Source of the DNA: Microbacterium sp. LWH3-1.2
GTDB taxonomy: Bacteria > Actinomycetota > Actinomycetes > Actinomycetales > Microbacteriaceae
Assembly: GCF_040675855.1 (NCBI RefSeq)
Contig: NZ_JBEGIK010000001.1
Span: forward strand, 2,232,001-2,296,000
Reading direction: 5' to 3'
DNA length: 64,000 nucleotides
The translations under genes were made by a program, and so were the position numbers. Below are positions 63,640 to 64,000 of this stretch, piece after piece. The notes beneath the pieces were generated by a model. That model made no database searches. It had not been told where the DNA came from and saw only the letters and a program-made list of their open reading frames with translations. Position 1 is the stretch's first letter, and every line of letters begins with the position of its first letter.

Positions 63640-64000
63640 ATGGCCGTCATCCCTTCGGGATCGATCGCATCGTCGGTGCGATCCACGACGCCGAAGACGC
63701 CGAATCACTACACGGAGTTGTCGCAGCTGGTGACCGGAAGCGGTCTCATGCGTCGTCGTTACGGCTATTACTGGACGAAGCTCGTCGCGGCCCCGATCGT
63801 GATCGCGGGCGTGATCACCGGTTTCATCCTCATCGGCGACACCTGGTGGCAGCTGGTGACGGCGGCCGTGCTGGCCGTCGTTCTCACGCAGGTTGCCATG
63901 CTCGGTCATGACGCTGCCCACCGGCAGATCTTCCGCTCGGGTCGGTGGAACGACTGGACCACGCTGGTGATCGGTAATCTCCTCGTGGGAATGAGTTACG
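63640..64000 (+). CDS. Fatty acid desaturase, N-terminal part
   Basis: The first 120 residues of a membrane fatty acid desaturase; the gene runs off the window. After a Ser/Thr-rich head, HYTELSQLVTGSGLMRRRYG precedes two membrane segments (about 55-75 and 78-98). The first histidine box HDAAH lies in MLGHDAAHRQIFRSG (about residue 93), which binds the di-iron centre. The ATG at 63640 follows CAGGGGGCATGAG. It probably adjusts membrane fluidity; double-bond position is unknown. Confidence 0.88.
   Translation, partial: MAVIPSGSIASSVRSTTPKTPNHYTELSQLVTGSGLMRRRYGYYWTKLVAAPIVIAGVITGFILIGDTWWQLVTAAVLAVVLTQVAMLGHDAAHRQIFRSGRWNDWTTLVIGNLLVGMSY

Noticed and set aside
63575..63740. Leaderless upstream reading frame starting ATG 63575 after TACCCT
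   Set aside because: It overlaps the desaturase in another frame, is Arg-rich and has no sign of conservation; the TACCCT more likely serves the desaturase.

Overview
The window is high-GC chromosomal DNA, almost fully packed with genes. It looks like an actinobacterium of the family Microbacteriaceae, most likely Microbacterium or a close relative. The evidence is the 16S/23S sequence style, the many GTG starts, the frequent 4-base ATGA/GTGA gene overlaps, and a gene order close to the known Mycobacterium tuberculosis stretch running from infC through pheST, arg, tyrS, tlyA, pyrG and scpAB to der (engA). The genus call is inference; no database search was possible.

Layout. 1-9.7 kb: end of metE, a membrane protein, lexA with a divergent LysM gene of the SOS division-inhibitor type, the histidine genes hisC-hisB-hisH-hisA, an SseB-family gene, a PLP decarboxylase and a DUF1844 gene. 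9.7-19.4 kb: infC-rpmI-rplT (infC starts at an ATC codon), an RNA 2'-O-methyltransferase, a glutamate-type ABC importer (gluABCD-like) and pheS-pheT. 19.4-28 kb: a truncated dienelactone hydrolase gene, then argC-J-B-D-F, an acyltransferase-like membrane protein and argH; argR and argG are not here. 27.8-32.3 kb: a SatD-like regulator with a membrane partner, tyrS, a frameshifted DUF4184 gene, a remnant resembling a uracil-DNA glycosylase, and the rRNA promoter region. 32.4-37.7 kb: one 16S-23S-5S operon with no tRNA in the spacer.

37.8-46.1 kb: a TPR-like protein with 26 tandem YAKRDGD units, an HAD phosphatase, a 52-residue protein, tlyA, nadK, recN and pyrG. 46.1-54.2 kb: a Nudix gene, xerD, a ParA-like gene, scpA, scpB, rluB, tyrA, cmk and der, a near-continuous operon joining chromosome condensation/segregation, ribosome maturation and aromatic and nucleotide metabolism. 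54.3-64 kb: an accessory stretch of two GNAT acetyltransferases, a Nudix-NYN fusion, a LuxR-type regulator, a SemiSWEET-like protein, an S4 RNA-binding protein, a lysoplasmalogenase-like protein, LtrA, tRNA-Pro(GGG), a HIRAN-like protein, a lipid kinase, an unknown protein and the start of a fatty-acid desaturase.

Regulatory theme. Many genes carry a TAnnnT-type -10 box ending 6-8 bases before the start codon, which suggests leaderless mRNAs are common. No CRISPR array, insertion sequence, prophage or restriction system was seen. The least explained items are the repeat protein after the rRNA operon, the SatD-like/membrane pair with an AT-rich dyad, the Nudix-NYN fusion, and the strong enrichment of the hexamer GGATGC/GCATCC.
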